This document shows, in pieces, positions 22,191-34,011 of a stretch of DNA of 64,000 nucleotides. The notes under the pieces were generated by a model. That model ran no database searches. It had not been told where the DNA came from and saw only the letters and a program-made list of their open reading frames with translations. Positions within the stretch are counted from its first letter, which is position 1, and every line of letters begins with the position of its first letter. The DNA is from Protopterus annectens (taxonomy: Eukaryota > Chordata > Ceratodontiformes > Protopteridae). The DNA is taken from positions 869,073,864-869,137,863 of the forward strand of contig NC_056743.1 of the NCBI RefSeq assembly GCF_019279795.1. Direction: 5' to 3'. Position numbers and translations under genes: made by a program.

Positions 22191-22749
22191 GTATAAGACT
22201 AGGAATGAAATGACAGATCATATCCCATGTGAGGACCAGATCCAGCATGTGTCAACAGCTAAATGCCTTATGGGGAACAATACATGAATTCTAGCATGGC
22301 TGTTAGAGGCACTCCACTGGCTGGACCCAGACATCTGATCTGCTGTAGAACAATGGCCCATACCATTAACCAACTAGGCGAGTTGTTGCCTTCTGTGCTG
22401 GCTTGGCAACAAATTATGCAGGTGTGCTCCCTCCCTTATGTATCATTTCTTATTTATTGTTTGTTGTCAAACCATCCCCATTTGATTACCCTCTGTGTAC
22501 CTGTGGCCATCCACTGTCTTCCCCACATTAGAGTTAGGATTAGGTCCTCTCAGCAACAGCCTCATGATAAAAGCTTCCAAATCAGATACTTTTCAAAATA
22601 GCAGTATTACTAATTTAGTAAGCTCACAAATAAGACTCCACGAATTAGCATCCCTTTCAAACAGAGTCATGTGTGATAAATGTCATTATTTGTTCATGAG
22701 AATTCAACACCTTATTGAAAATCATTATGTATTATACTATGTTTACTAT
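22191..22749. other. Unrecognised, possibly upstream CR1 sequence
   Basis: Nothing certain. Around 22,610-22,715 a peptide with CDKCHYLFMRIQHL has the look of the Cys-pair and coiled region of CR1 ORF1. It lies directly upstream of CR1-2 ORF2 sequence in the same orientation, so it may be its rearranged ORF1. The evidence is weak. Confidence 0.25.
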
Positions 22750-25380
22750 TGACAACAAATCGGTCTCATTCAAAGTAACCATCACACCTGACCGCCCTCT
22801 AGCAGCAACTAAACTAAAAAACTTCGAAGCAGATTATAACCTCTTATGGGATGGTGTAAATAGCTTCACTGCACCAACTCCCTCAAATAGAACTGGCAAC
22901 TGTGCCGAGCTCTACACCAATGCTTTACACAAACACCTGTATAACTGCATCAACTTGGCTGTACCTGATAGGACCTAAACAAGTTCCTTACGGAAAAAAA
23001 AAACCTGCCTGGTGTACAACTGCCATTAACAGACTTGCAGTAAGGGGAAGAAATTGCTGTCTAAGAGTAAGGGGCCGAGCTCTAAAGTGGAAACACTCCC
23101 TCCTCGACACATGCAAGTAAGACTTCTTGTGAAGGCCTCCAAATCAAACTACAAATCCAAATTTGCTTCCTCAACAAAGGACAACCACAAGGCATTCTCC
23201 AGTTATATCCATAACCTAAAAGGAAAGGCCCAGATTTGTGCCAAACTGTTAGTTAATGATACCACATATACTGAGCCTGTGGACATAGCTTAACTGTTGG
23301 CCGACACGTTCTGTGAAAACTTCACTCCCCTGTCTTCACCACACATACCCCATGGCATCCCTACTACTGTCCTAACCTGCATCTCTAAACAGCAGGTCGA
23401 AAATGCCCTCTCTAAGAAAAAAAACACAGCATCTATGGGGCCTGAAAACATCCCTGGCTGCGTCTTGCATGGGCTCCAACATGAATTAGCAACACCACTG
23501 GATACCCTTTTCAATCATAATCTAAGCACCGGCTTCGTACCAGCTGAATGGAAAACAGCCACCGTTAGTCCCTTGCATAAAGGTGATGCTTCCACTGACC
23601 CTGGGAACTATATACCTATTAGCCTGACTAGCCTTATCTGCAAGGCCATGGAGTGAATTTTCATGGACCTTATCAACAAAGTTATAGGAAATCTCCAAAC
23701 AATTGACCTTTACAAGGGGAGATTGTGCCTGTTAAACCTGGTGGATTTCTTCGAGACAGTCACCAAGGCCCCGGACGAGGGAAAGATCTATGCATACAGC
23801 TTGCCTTGACTTAGCCAAGGCAGTGACACCATCCCCCACTCTGGCATCATTAACAAACTCAGCCAACTAGGCATCGACCTTTATATTGTTAGATGGGTTG
23901 CTAACTGACTCACTGATAGAACCGATATAGTCAAAATAGGGGAATCCAGCTTCAACAGCAGATGTGTAACCACTGGTGTTCCACAGGGATTAGTCCTGGG
24001 GCCTCTATTGTTCGGGATATATTTATTTATTTATTTTATCATTTATTTGCAGTTTGTTTGCCAGAATAGTCCAGTTGGGCCTTGAAGAACCCGTTTTCAG
24101 TGGAGTCCTTGGTAGAAAAGCTCCAGAAAAAATACAAGAATATGATAATACAAAAATACAAATATAGACTGTAAATGCAATAAGTCACAAGAATACAAGA
24201 TACGAATTACACAATTAAGAGGAAATTTCAAACAAAGTAATGAATTGCCAGTAGATTGGCATGATGAGATCACAGTTAGTATACTGAGTTAACTTCATCA
24301 CAGTTCTTATGCAAATGTCATGATTCCTACCATTATTATTATTATTATTACAAGTTATTAGACTGTAGGAGGCTATTTACAGATATGGTGGCCAGTGAAG
24401 AGATCTGTGGATCTATTTCTCCATAGTACAAGCAAAAACTAAAGGTCTGTGGCTGACAAAGTTTGCTGATGACTAATAACTGGGAGCAGTCATAGAATCT
24501 CCAAATGATGTAAACATCCTACAAGTGGGTCTTACACAAACAAATGACTGGTGCTAGAATCATGGCCTTAAACTTAATGCAAAAAATGCATCATCATTCC
24601 TTTCAGTAAGAGCGGTGTTCCTGCTAACTACTACAACAGCAGCACCTTAAGTATGCACTCAATGGTGAGAGGACTGGGCACACAGGTTGACAGCAGTCTT
24701 ACCTTTGACCATCATGTCTCCACAGTGGTAAGAAGGGCATTCTGTATTGCTCATCTCATAAGTAAGGGCATTGCCTCTAGAAAAAAAAGTTATAACCCCC
24801 CTGTACTCTTCCCTCATCAGGCCAATAATTGAGTACAAGGCCACTTTTGGTGTGTACCTGTCCAAGCACCTCCAGCAATTGGGGAGACCACAAAGAATCC
24901 TCACAAGGAAAATTCTAGGTGTTCAACATCTGTCTTATGGGATCATCTGAAATCACTGCCACTTTATTCTGTTTCATACAGACTACTCAGAGACTATTTC
25001 TGCTTAGTATACAAGGCAATCTTTGACCCCTTGTTATTAGAAATGCTGCATATCCGTAAGTCAAATGGTACACGGGTTACTCGCTCTAAAGACCTTAACC
25101 TGTTGTGACATTAATAAAACCTGCAAAAGGGACAGGTTTGCCTGCCAGAGGTTACCACACATTATGAACAGACTCCCACTTCATATCAAGTAGAGCACCT
25201 CAGTGGCCCTCTTCAAACACAATCTGGACAATTGGATGGGTGACTGTAAATTTATCCTCTGGGTTCCACCTGTGTCCCTCAGACAGGGGCAATAGGTGCT
25301 GATCATGGAAATAAGTTAAGAACTTGGCTAGGCTTGCAAGGGCCCTAGGGCCATTAGCCTAGTAACTTCCTCTGATTCTA
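22750..25380 (+). mobile_element. CR1-2 LINE, 5' truncated, interrupted by an L2-like piece
   Basis: Plus-strand relative of CR1-1 that starts in the endonuclease-RT linker (about 22,750). Blocks: NHKAFSSYIHNLKG (about 23,185), TASMGPENIPGCVLHGLQHEL (about 23,425-23,490), GNYIPISLTSLICKAME (about 23,605-23,653), TTGVPQGLVLGPLLFGIYF (about 23,970-24,025) and KFADD followed by stops (about 24,457-24,472). An insertion at 24,020-24,411 splits the codons just after motif B. The 3' UTR ends at about 25,380 with GATTCTATG. Many stops are present, and it appears about as old as CR1-1. Confidence 0.85.
24020..24411 (-). mobile_element. L2-like LINE 3' end inserted in CR1-2
   Basis: Minus-strand piece of about 390 bp. 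Its tail (AAATAAATAAATA type) lies at the left edge, and upstream comes GGGTTCTTCAAGGCCCAACT, as in other L2-like tails in this window. CR1-2 reads GGATATATTT before it and ATCTATTTCTCC after it. A short target duplication of about 5-6 bp (TATTT) is likely. An (ATT)n run lies at about 24,333-24,350. Confidence 0.6.
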
Positions 25381-26555
25381 TGTCAGTACAAAAGTGTAAG
25401 CCAAAAGTGTTGCCTTACAGTCAGCAGAGGTCTTGATAGCAATGTAGAAATCATGGATCAAGCCCAGAGCACGATTGCCAGTTGACAAAGCATTAAATCT
25501 GTACTTCGTGAATTATAGATTGCTGAGAGGAAACTTTGATATTGCATTTAAAATATTTAATAACAGTGATACAGGTGCAAAATTCAACATAATTGCATTA
25601 ATTTATGACAGGAATATTATGAATAAAATTATTTTATTAACAGTAGATATAACCAAAAACAAGTTAAACAACTGAGCACTTAATCTGCAGTTGGATAAAC
25701 TATGAATAGTCTATAATTAACTGTTTGGTCTTTTACAATTTTACCTACTTTCAAGAACACGATAGATGCCTGGTGCGTATGGGTACACAAGGAATCGCAT
25801 GCATAGCCACTAGGGGCTCATTCTCCACTGGGTTAGTGAATGTACAGACTGGAGAGTTAACTAATCCTTGTTATGTAATTCTACTATGGAAAGAGACTCA
25901 TTTTTATATTCCTGCACTCCTAAGCATGTCACTCTTTGCATGAGTCATTAAACTAAGGTCCCATCTGCTTGAATTGGCTCAGGTGGATATAAAAGATCCC
26001 ATGGAAACTACCAAAAAAAGTACTGAAGTCTCAAGTGCCCTGACCAAATCTCCCCTAGCAATGTAAATACCTCCTCAGATCTCCTCTAAAAAGAGGCCAC
26101 TAGCCTAGTGGGTGTACCCTGTCAACAAAGGATAAAAAGAAAAAAAAGCACGCGCGCATACTAAATTTAGTTGCATTACTACTGTATATGGGGAGACCAC
26201 ATCCAGCTTTTTGTCATGGTTGTTTTTTTGTAAAACTCTATCAACAGAAGCACACCACTCAGGAGAGTTACACAATCTCCACTAACAACAGCTGAAGCAA
26301 CTCACACACAAGCTGATGTGAAATATAGCTTGCAAGCAATGACAGCAGTGTTCATCAGTGGGGGCATAACTGATTGCACCTTATCCCTGAGTAGTTTGCC
26401 TAATAAAGCAGTTTGCAGAATTAAAAAAAAAAAGTAATTATCAGCATCATCCCTGGCTGGGACTATGGATCCAAACACACTCTTATTTTCTGTGTAGAAT
26501 ATGACTGGAAGGGACCCACAAACAAAACCTGAAGCAGAGCATATGCTGGCATTTA

Positions 26556-26589
<34 letters not shown>

Positions 26590-26848
26590 GCTTGCAGCCC
26601 AAAAGCACTGAAATATAATGAATATATGTAAAACACGACTGCACAATTAGGACTGCATTAATATATAATACATATAATACTAGTAAAAAAATGACCACAG
26701 TGTGCATTACAATATAATAATATTAAAAAATAAAGAACACATTGCTGTTGGAACCAGGCTACAAAGTCCAGCTGTAAGAACTCAAAAAAAAAATGACCAT
26801 GTTGCAAAGATTGTTGTACACAGAATTATAAATAACATTACGAGTTCA
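25381..26848. other. Non-coding; old dispersed-repeat-like segment and A-tract
   Basis: No gene. About 25,935-26,110 contains ATTAAACTAAGGTCCCATCT, GGTGGATATAAAAGATCCCA and CCTGACCAAATCTCCC. This pattern resembles a dispersed repeat I recall from several animal genomes, but I cannot name its family. A run of about 28 A lies at 26,559-26,586. Confidence 0.35.
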
Positions 26849-26963
26849 GTTATTTCATTATATACTGGCATTTACAAACCGGCATTTTGAAACTGGCATA
26901 CCGCATTTACAAAGCGGCATTTACGAACGGCAATTTTTTGTAAATGCCAGTATGTAATGATAA
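26849..26963. mobile_element. Small palindromic MITE-like element
   Basis: About 115 bp with near-perfect terminal inverted repeats of about 27 bp: ATACTGGCATTTACAAA at 26,862 and TTTGTAAATGCCAGTAT ending at about 26,953, extended by CATTA/TAATG and TTAT/ATAA. The interior is built from five or six GGCATTTAC-like units. No coding capacity and no clear target duplication. Confidence 0.65.
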
Positions 26964-27409
26964 CTACTTATTGATTTGTATCATTATTTGAGCATGTAAG
27001 CACTCAGAGCTAAAAGTCAAATAAACTGATGAAGAAACCCAACATCAGTAAAATCAGCATGCCAAAATTACATTGCTTTTCAATGTCACTGCATATTTTC
27101 AGCTATTGCCGAACGCTCTTTCTAAACGAAACACTTAATGCAAAAGTATACACTGCTGTTAACTGAAATCAAATTAAATTTATAAATAATTACTACTACA
27201 GGGCTAAGTAGTTACTACAATACTACACAGAAGCAAGCAGCAGAGTTTCTTTCCAGGAGGCAAAACAAGAAAAAACAAACACGTGCAGCAACAGCTAACT
27301 GTAGAAGAAGTTCCTGCTTCAGTGCGAGGGTGTTTTCTAAGCACATCAGAAGGCGTGTTTACGGGCGAGACTGAATAGAAATGCTAAAGAGGGCAAGCAT
27401 AATTAGATA
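26964..27409. other. Unrecognised non-coding
   Basis: AT-rich, becoming mixed in composition from about 27,230. No repeat or ORF identified. Confidence 0.4.
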
Positions 27410-27634
27410 GTGGGCGTTTCTTGGGTGAGAAGAGGAGGGCATGCTTTACTGAATTCTACTGAAATCTCTGTTCCTGCAGTTGGGCGACTTGTCGTAGGAT
27501 TTAGCAAGCGCGACAGTGAATTTTTAGGGAAGATGGCTCACAGTACCGATAGCCGTTCAGTCGCAATCACAAAAACAGAGAAATTAAATGCTTCTTTCAG
27601 CAGTAATGTCATGTTTGAGTGGAGGGATCAGTAG
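27410..27634 (+). other. Unidentified short ORF beside CR1-3
   Basis: A 74-codon ORF whose composition is less AT-rich than its surroundings. It contains an internal ATG (27,533) in a good context (GGGAAGATGG), giving MAHSTDSRSVAITKTEKL and ending in EWRDQ. I recognise no family. It could be a first exon or a retrocopy fragment of a host gene, or chance. It ends at a TAG rather than a splice donor, close to the broken 3' side of CR1-3. Confidence 0.15.
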
Positions 27635-27689
27635 ATAGGGGGGAAATGCTGTGGCAGACTAGAATTAATGTCCAGCTTGCCGTAGTTGT

Positions 27690-29140
27690 CCTTTAAGCAG
27701 AGATCACCTGTAAGTAGACGATATGCCACAGAGTATAGCTGGAGTTTTTTTAGACGGTCAGCATAAGGCATCTGCTTTAGGCCTGTGATTCTTTTAGTGA
27801 GGTATTTCTGTGGCCTTTCCAGCTGTTGCAGATGTCTTGTGAGGTACATACCAAATGGGGCGTTATACTCTACAATGGGTCTAATGAAAGATGAGTACAG
27901 TGGAACAATGACCTCCTTTTTTCTGGATGAAAAGCCCTTAGTGATGAGGTGTGCCACATAAAAGGATTTATTGACTGTTGTGGTGATGTGGTTATTGAAG
28001 GTGAGACCACTGTCCAACTGTGTCCCCAAGTCTGTCTTCATACTTGCGGTGTTTAGTGTACTGCAACCTATGTGGTAATTCATAGGTACATGTTTTTTCC
28101 CAAAGGGGATAACTATACATTTCTTGGCATTAAGATTGAGCCCATGGCTCTGGCACCAAGCATCTGTTTCTGTAAGGCTCTTTTGTAAAATATCCACATC
28201 ATTTGGGGATTCAGTAATGACTCCCAGTTTGCAGTCATCTTCGAACTTTGTTAGACAGAGTCCCTTAGTGTTGGCCTGCACGTCAGAGAAATATATGCCA
28301 AACAAGAGCGGTCCCAGGACTGAACCCCGAGGTACTCCACTTGTCACTTGTCTGGAGCTGTATTTGGAGTCAGCTACTTTTACAGTCTGCGTTCTATCAG
28401 TAAGTCAGTTGGCAACCTATCGAGTGATATAGGGATTTATGCCCAGCTTAGTAAGTTTATCTATGATTCCAGAGTAGGGGATGGTGTCGAAGACCTTGGT
28501 GAGGTCCATATAGGCTGTGTGGACTGCCTTACCCTCGTCCACAGCTCTGGAGACTGATTCGAAGAAGTCAATCAGGTTCAGGAGACAAGATTGTCCCTTC
28601 ACGAACCCAAACTGGGTGGGGTCTAGTGTTTGAAGGTTGCCAATGGCTTTGTTTGTAAGTTCCATGATAATGCGTTCCATGCCCTTGCAGATCAGGCTCG
28701 TCAGACTGATGGGACTGTAGTTCCCAGGATCCAAGGTGGATCCCTCCCTTGTGGAGTGGGACAACTGTAGCTGTGCGCCACTCAGTGGGGCACGAAGCCT
28801 GAGGTGAAAGTATGATTAAACATGACACTTAGGTGAGGTGCCAGTTCATTTTGTAGTTCATATAGTACACAGCCTGTGGTATTCATCTGGTCCCATGGAT
28901 GCTGTATTCTTAGCTTTGGAGAGTGAGGTTTCTACCTGTGTGGCTGTGATTACCAAAATTTGGCAATCTTTTGGTGTTGAGTTGGGCTCTTTAGGGGGTG
29001 AGATGGAGGTGAAGTTGGCACTAAATCGATCTGCCAGGATATTGGCAATATCCTTGGGTTCAGTATATTTAATGCCATTCTGTTGTAGCTCAGAGCAGAT
29101 CTGAGCATTGCCATTTAGATTATTGACATAACTATCTCTC
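27690..29140 (-). mobile_element. CR1-3 LINE fragment (RT domain)
   Basis: Minus-strand CR1 piece lacking the endonuclease and the 3' tail. Blocks: MDLTKVFDTIPYSG (motif A region, about 28,470-28,515), TSGVPRGSVLGPLLFGIYF (about 28,288-28,345), KFEDDCKLG (motif C, FADD changed to FEDD, about 28,220-28,245), then LERPQKYLTKRITGL (about 27,780). The longest ORF is 28,347-27,628. Homology to CR1-1 stops at about 27,690 (GDLCLK), so the 3' end is deleted or replaced. Confidence 0.85.
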
Positions 29141-29149
29141 TAATTGCTT

Positions 29150-29770
29150 AATTCTTCCTCCATCACACCTCCAGCATTTGCTATCTACCTGATGAAAAAT
29201 TATTTAAAGGCTGTTTGGGTATAAACATATCTATGCAAACACTTCCAAGCAAAAAACCTAAACCTTTTGGACTTTGTTGCATACTTGGGAACCATACATG
29301 TCCTTCCATTGTTCACTTGTAAGTTGCATTTCAAATTTTTCTTCCCAATCCTTTCTAAGCTGCTCTGATAGATTCTTAGTGTTATTGTGCAATATTTTAT
29401 ATCATCACTTTTTAAACAGCGGCTTCTGTTCTAGATGTTCTAGATTCAACTTAAACCTCTACCAGAGCAAGTTTTTCACTTAGGATTCTGCTGTCCCTTT
29501 TTTCTCTCTGCCTATACAGTGATATTAATTCCTGTGGCAGTCTCTAGCCTGCAGTCCAAACGTCATCCTGGTCGCAACTCAGTCACTTTTTCCTCTCTAG
29601 TTATTTGCTCCCAATACTTCGGTGAATTGCCAGTATTCTCTAGAAAGTTCCAGCCCCCTCTTGCCTGTTCTGTGTACTTCTAGTTGCAGTCATCTTTATC
29701 ACCAATATCTCCTCAACGTTGTGAATGTAATATTCTGTTTAGTACTTACTATTCTCTTTAAGGATCTGCA
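29150..29770 (-). mobile_element. L1-like ORF2 C-terminal fragment
   Basis: Minus-strand translation gives TLRRYW then LQLEV (about 29,690-29,730), RKDWEEKFEMQLTSEQWKDM (about 29,295-29,355), then CLHRYVYTQTAFK and KCWRCDGG in a shifted frame (about 29,170-29,245). The order (YLQL, WxxxL...EW, RxYxTP-like, CWRC) follows the C-terminal end of L1/Tx1-clade ORF2. Decay is strong, so the clade is tentative. Confidence 0.5.
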
Positions 29771-29869
29771 TCCAAAATCCCACTCTCCTAATTTCTTGAA
29801 CAAGATTTCTTCCCCTGCATCATCCCTTTCTATTTTGAGTTATAACCCTTTGATTGTTTTTATATATGT

Positions 29870-30009
29870 TGGATTTATATATAATATATTTTATATAATG
29901 GAGTTTTTTCTCTGGGCCTTTGCTGAAAATGGGCTCCTACCCAGTTGGACTTTCCTGACAATCAAATTTCAGTAGGTAAGTAAGTAAATAAACAAATACA
30001 AATTAAAAA

Positions 30010-30016
<7 letters not shown>
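29870..30016 (+). mobile_element. L2-like LINE 3' end
   Basis: Contains TCTCTGGGCCTTTGCTGAAA, then CCCAGTTGGACTTTCCTG and a GTAAGTAAATAAACAAATA tail. It matches the tails at 39,121-39,215 (inverted) and 24,020-24,130 (inverted). The (TA)n run follows directly. Confidence 0.6.

Positions 30017-30078
<62 letters not shown>
30017..30078. repeat. (TA)n microsatellite
   Basis: About 31 TA units, probably grown from the A/T-rich tail of the LINE just upstream. Confidence 0.97.
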
Positions 30079-30080
<2 letters not shown>

Positions 30081-30374
30081 CTTTATAGATATGTAGGTCT
30101 ATATTAGATCAACGAATGCTTAAAAAAGCAAACGCTGATTGATCGAACTTATGTAAGCGAAAGCTTACAATCTCAAACTGTCAGAGCAATCGCTGATCCA
30201 AAACACATACACACACCATGTACAATCCTCACAACTTCTCTGCCACAGTCCAGTTGCCATTTTTGATTGTTGGATCTGTTTCCCTTGTTATTTGCTGCTG
30301 GTCCAGTTTTCAGGTAAGTGCCCCATCTGGGTTTTTGTTTTTCTCTTGCTACTACTTTTTATTCTGAGGGATTG
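30079..30374 (+). other. Probable DIRS-F leader
   Basis: Non-coding stretch before the DIRS-F gag ATG. It contains a hairpin with a 7-bp stem and GAAA loop (30,152-30,169). No partner for an ITR was found in the window. A CAGGTAAGT at 30,309-30,317 resembles a splice donor, but there is no evidence that it is used. Confidence 0.35.
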
Positions 30375-31910
30375 ATGTCATCCAGGAAAGGCAAGTGTCA
30401 ATGTGGGAGACAGATCCCACATAAGGATTGTCAAGAACTGTGTCTGTTTTGTTTGGGTCCTATGCACAACCTCAAATCATGCTCTGCTTACCAGGCCTTT
30501 GTCCCTAAAACCCTACATAGCCATCTTTCATCCCTAAATATACACTTAGAAAATAAGCAACTGAAGAATTCGGCTAGGGACATTGTAGAGGATATGTCTG
30601 GCCCTACTGTCGAACCTCTGTTGAAGAGGAAGACCATGAAGACAGGGTCTGAATCTTCAGCTGTCCCTCCTACCTCTGATGTCTCTCGAGGTTGATGAAC
30701 ATCCAGAGATCTGTTCAGGCAATGCAGACGTCCGCATCTGGCAGTCAGGAAGAACTAAGCCTCGCTATTTCAGAAGGCCCTAGGGGTATCCCTCAGATAC
30801 TAGTTAGGGAGGATATTCCAACTAGTGTTATTGAGTGCAGGCCTATGTCGGGTCCCTCCACTTTTCATCAGGCAGATGTGTGGTTAAAAAAGAAGCAGAA
30901 AACCAAGCACATTTCTGCACCTAAGACTCCACAATCCAATTAGGAAACCTTTTTGCAAGGCTTGCTTAATGCATTTGTGGCTCTTAAACCTCCTTCAGCT
31001 GATCCTGTTTCTTCTTTAACTTCTTCCCCACTCAAAAAAGTTAGGGTACTGGAATAATCTCAGGCCTTTACTGAGGATGCATTCTTGGCCTACTGCACTC
31101 AAAATCCATCCACCCCTTGAATATGCTTCCCTGAGGAAGAGTCTAATCACAGATTTTGCAGTGGAAGAGATCACCTTTGGGGGGAATGTTAGCTAAAATG
31201 AGAATTTTTTTTTAAATGGGACTGCTCTCAGGTTTCAAATGTGCAGAAAAGGTATTATGATCTCCTTCTGCTATGCCTTCAGTCTTACCAGCCTTTTTGG
31301 TTGTATTTTCTTCAGCATCTAAGGCCCCAGGCTCACAGGCTCCTCCCCCCAAAAGGTCCAGTAGGTTTTATGAGGTGCCAGGCGAGTTTAAATTTCTTTA
31401 CAGATGTCCTTCAGCAAATCCTGTGGCGGTTTTCATTGCTTCTGACAAAACTTCCAGACTGCTACCATCCACTAAGTTTCTCCCTTCTGATAAGGAGAGG
31501 AAGACTATGGAAAGAATAAGGGAAATAGTCTATACTTTGACCACCTTAGCTTTCAGTGCTATAAATTACCAAACCAATATGACCAGGTATGCTTTGGCTC
31601 TTCTTTCTCAAGCCACTTAAGCAGTTTCTCACCTTCCAGACTCTGATGTTAAAACTCAGGTGATGTCTCTTTTAGGAGCATCATCTTCTCGCACGCTACT
31701 CTATTAAATGCAGCTATAATGCAGCAGAAGCACTTCTAGGGCAGCTGTATCTGGATCTGTTCTTAGAAGGTATTCCTATTTGAAGCTTCCATCACTTCCA
31801 GATGACATCAAAGCAAAAGTAATGGATGTTCCTTTAGACAACAGTGCTTTGTTTGGGGCTGCAGCTGCAGATTTATTTAAATCTTTGCTGGAAAAAAGTT
31901 AGTAACTACA
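30375..31910 (+). pseudogene. DIRS-F gag-like ORF1, broken
   Basis: Third DIRS family. The ATG at 30,375 begins MSSRKGKCQCGRQIPHKD, then CLFCLGPMHNLKSC, the same Cys/His-rich head as in DIRS-D/E. The middle is Ser/Pro-rich. The conserved C-terminal part (31,273-31,620) reads SSRFYEVPGEFKFLY, then KTMERIREIVYTL, which aligns with DRYYRVPDTHQFLY and RALERWGKKVYTS of DIRS-D. LLGASSS-like and VMDVPLDNSALFGAAAADLF blocks follow to about 31,900. The frame is broken at about 30,693, 30,943 and 31,618. 31,187 onward is repeated at 34,519. Confidence 0.75.
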
Positions 31911-32065
31911 GGACTTAACACATTTATCTTTGTTTCCCCTGTTCCTACATTTCAGAGGAATTATCCCTCAGACTTCTTTTGTTATGAAACAAGCTCACCT
32001 TCCCATTTCTAAAAAGTAGAAGGGAGGTAGGAGAGCTCCACAGTCTACACACTCTCAGCCAGTTC

Positions 32066-32937
32066 TTGCCCAGAAGCAGCCCTTTCTGGACAAGCTGGGT
32101 AGTCTGTGATTACCACACTCATCTCAGTGCTACTTCCCCTTTTCTGCATTTTTCCCTGTCTCTTCCATTTTGGGAAACTATTATTCAAGACTCAGATTCT
32201 TTCTATCATCAAACAAGGGTACTTCATGGTCTGGAAAACTTCTTCCATTCATTGGCATTCCACAGCCACCTCACGGCCAACCGCATCTATTTCCAGAGGT
32301 GCTTCAGAGTTGCTACATCATTGAACAATTCAAGAAGTTCCTCCGTCCTTCAGAGGAATAGGGTTTTACTCCAGGATGTATCTCGTACCCAGAAAAAAAT
32401 GGCTCTTGGAGACCCATTCTGGCTGTTTCCCACCTAAACACCTTTCCGAAGATTCCTACCTTCTGCATGCTGTCCTTGCAAACCTTGTTTCCTCTTATTC
32501 TTCCTCAAGCTTACATGGCCTCACTGTACATCAAGGTTACTTATCTTCATATTCCATTCATCCCCCTATACAGTAAATGTTTATGCTTCTCTACTGCTTC
32601 CTTACACTTTCAGTTTTCAGCTTTGCCCTTTGGTCTTTCTGCTGGCCCAGAGGTATTCATAAAGTGCCTCATTCCTGTAATTTGCTTATTGCAGACTTCA
32701 GGGCATCCAGGTTTACCCTTACCTGGACGATCTTCTCTTTCTTGCTCCCTGTCTAATTACCTTGTAACAAAGTATACAGTTTACTATTTTTGTTCTGCTA
32801 TGGTTGGGGTTCACAATAACTTTCAAGGAGTCCTTTATTTCCCCCTCACAGGACCATATCTTCCTGGGCTGCAGGTTGCAGACAAATCTCATGCTGCCAT
32901 CTCTGCTTCCTCCAAAAGTTGTCTCATTTCCTCCTCT
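32066..32937 (+). pseudogene. DIRS-F reverse transcriptase, cut off by PLE2
   Basis: DIRS-type RT: YLVPRK then WRPILAVSHLNTF (about 32,378-32,440), YIKVTYLHIPF (motif A region, motif Asp replaced), FSALPFGLSAGPEVFIKC (about 32,615-32,670), VYPYLDDLL (YLDD at 32,720-32,731) and IFLGCRLQTNLML (about 32,858-32,895). The sequence ends at a T-tract (32,941-32,960), which is the antisense poly-A tail of the inverted PLE2 segment. RNase H and YR of this element are not found anywhere in the window. Confidence 0.75.
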
Positions 32938-33404
32938 TCTTTTTTTTTTTTTTTTTTTTGGAAACACCTTTATTGAATTATCACTTGTGACATAAGCACA
33001 TTTACATTTATTTAAAAGTAATCAAACAGTATTAACAATAAAGAAAAGAATCATGTGGACCTACACTCCGAAGGCCATATAAAATTGTTTAATGAAATAG
33101 AACAATAACAGAAGTGCTTTTGGGTTATCCCCTTCATCAGGTTCATACATCTCTAAAACCAACAAATAAATAGTAGAAATTAATCAGTCAACAATAAAGT
33201 CTCCTCCCCTTCAAGATAGGTTTCAGAGGATGCACACAGTTAAGACCAGGTGGTTTGTCTGCTATGAATTCAGCTATCCATTTGGACTCTACAGTCTCAG
33301 TTTTATTTATTATATCTCCACCACTTATTGTGACAGGTATAATTTGCAAAACCATAAAAGAAAATGTATGAGTATTATGTGTAATGATATGCTGTGCCAG
33401 AGAA
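32938..33404 (-). mobile_element. PLE2 inverted 3' segment with poly-A tail
   Basis: Minus-strand end of a Penelope-like element. It holds the last part of the GIY-YIG domain (SLAQHIITHNTHTFSF and ISGGDIINKTE, ending in PPGLNCVHPLKP), then a 3' UTR with a hammerhead-like CTGATGA core near 33,135. It ends AATAAA (+ strand 32,969-32,974) followed closely by about 20 A. The same end lies in plus orientation at about 60,170-60,560. It abuts plus-strand PLE2 sequence head to head at about 33,405. Confidence 0.75.
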
Positions 33405-34011
33405 TTATGTTTTTCTAAGCGGTTAAAGTTCGTGACCACGAGGAAGTTTGATATAGTAGACACAATTATTGAGACTAAACTATTTATTAGGAAATTAAAT
33501 TTAGCTATTTTGTTTGATAGCTTTGAGAAAACAAATAAATACGTGCAGAATAAAGATGTTATGAGAAAAAGCACTTTTAATCCTCCATTACACCCAACCC
33601 TAAAAGTTTTAGAAAAAGTCGTAATCAAAGATCTTTATGCATTTGAAGCTACTACAAAAATAATCCTCTTAAGGAATTCTAATTCGAATAAAAAAGAATG
33701 TCAATTGTTTAATTCTTTGAAAAATGACAACACTGTTAGGGTAATGAAGCCAGATGAATTATTTTATATGATACCTTTAATTATTTAAAAGCCATGTTTG
33801 ACCAATTAAATGATAGCAATAACTATACAAGTGTCACTCTGAATGAGGTCAATACAGGGCATAACAGAATAGATTCGTTTTTAGAGGAATATTTACTTGA
33901 ACAGAGAATTACCCCTGATATTTACAATTTTTTGAAAGTAGACAACCCTGTAGTAGCCACCTTTTTTGGAATACCAAAGTATACACAAAGACGTGAATCC
34001 CCCGATGTTCT
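33405..34011 (+). pseudogene. PLE2 ORF, N-terminal RT region
   Basis: Plus-strand PLE. FSKRLKFV, ETKLFIRKLNLAIL, STFNPPLHPTLKVLEK and VRVMKPDE align with FSKGL/LSKGLSFV, DLKLYVHKLNLTVL, SVFNPPLNNTLNMFER and IRVMAPDK of PLE1. VATFFGIPKYTQR (about 33,954-33,992) is the FGxPKxHK block. The 5' part is missing, replaced by the inverted 3' segment. A stop occurs at about 33,788, and a solo DIRS ITR interrupts it at about 34,012. Confidence 0.75.

Noticed and set aside
29622..29975. 117-codon ORF at 29,622-29,975
   Set aside because: Low-complexity hydrophobic reading across an L1-like and an L2-like fragment; no start context or family.
30152..30169. 7-bp hairpin with a GAAA loop
   Set aside because: Too short to claim a function; such hairpins are common by chance.
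30309..30317. Splice donor CAGGTAAGT before DIRS-F gag
   Set aside because: A match to the consensus, but no acceptor or transcript evidence; such strings arise by chance.
33125..33145. Hammerhead in the PLE2 end
   Set aside because: CTGATGA and a short stem are present, but the essential GAAA reads AAAA in all copies (33,1xx, 36,4xx, 60,4xx), so an active ribozyme is not supported.
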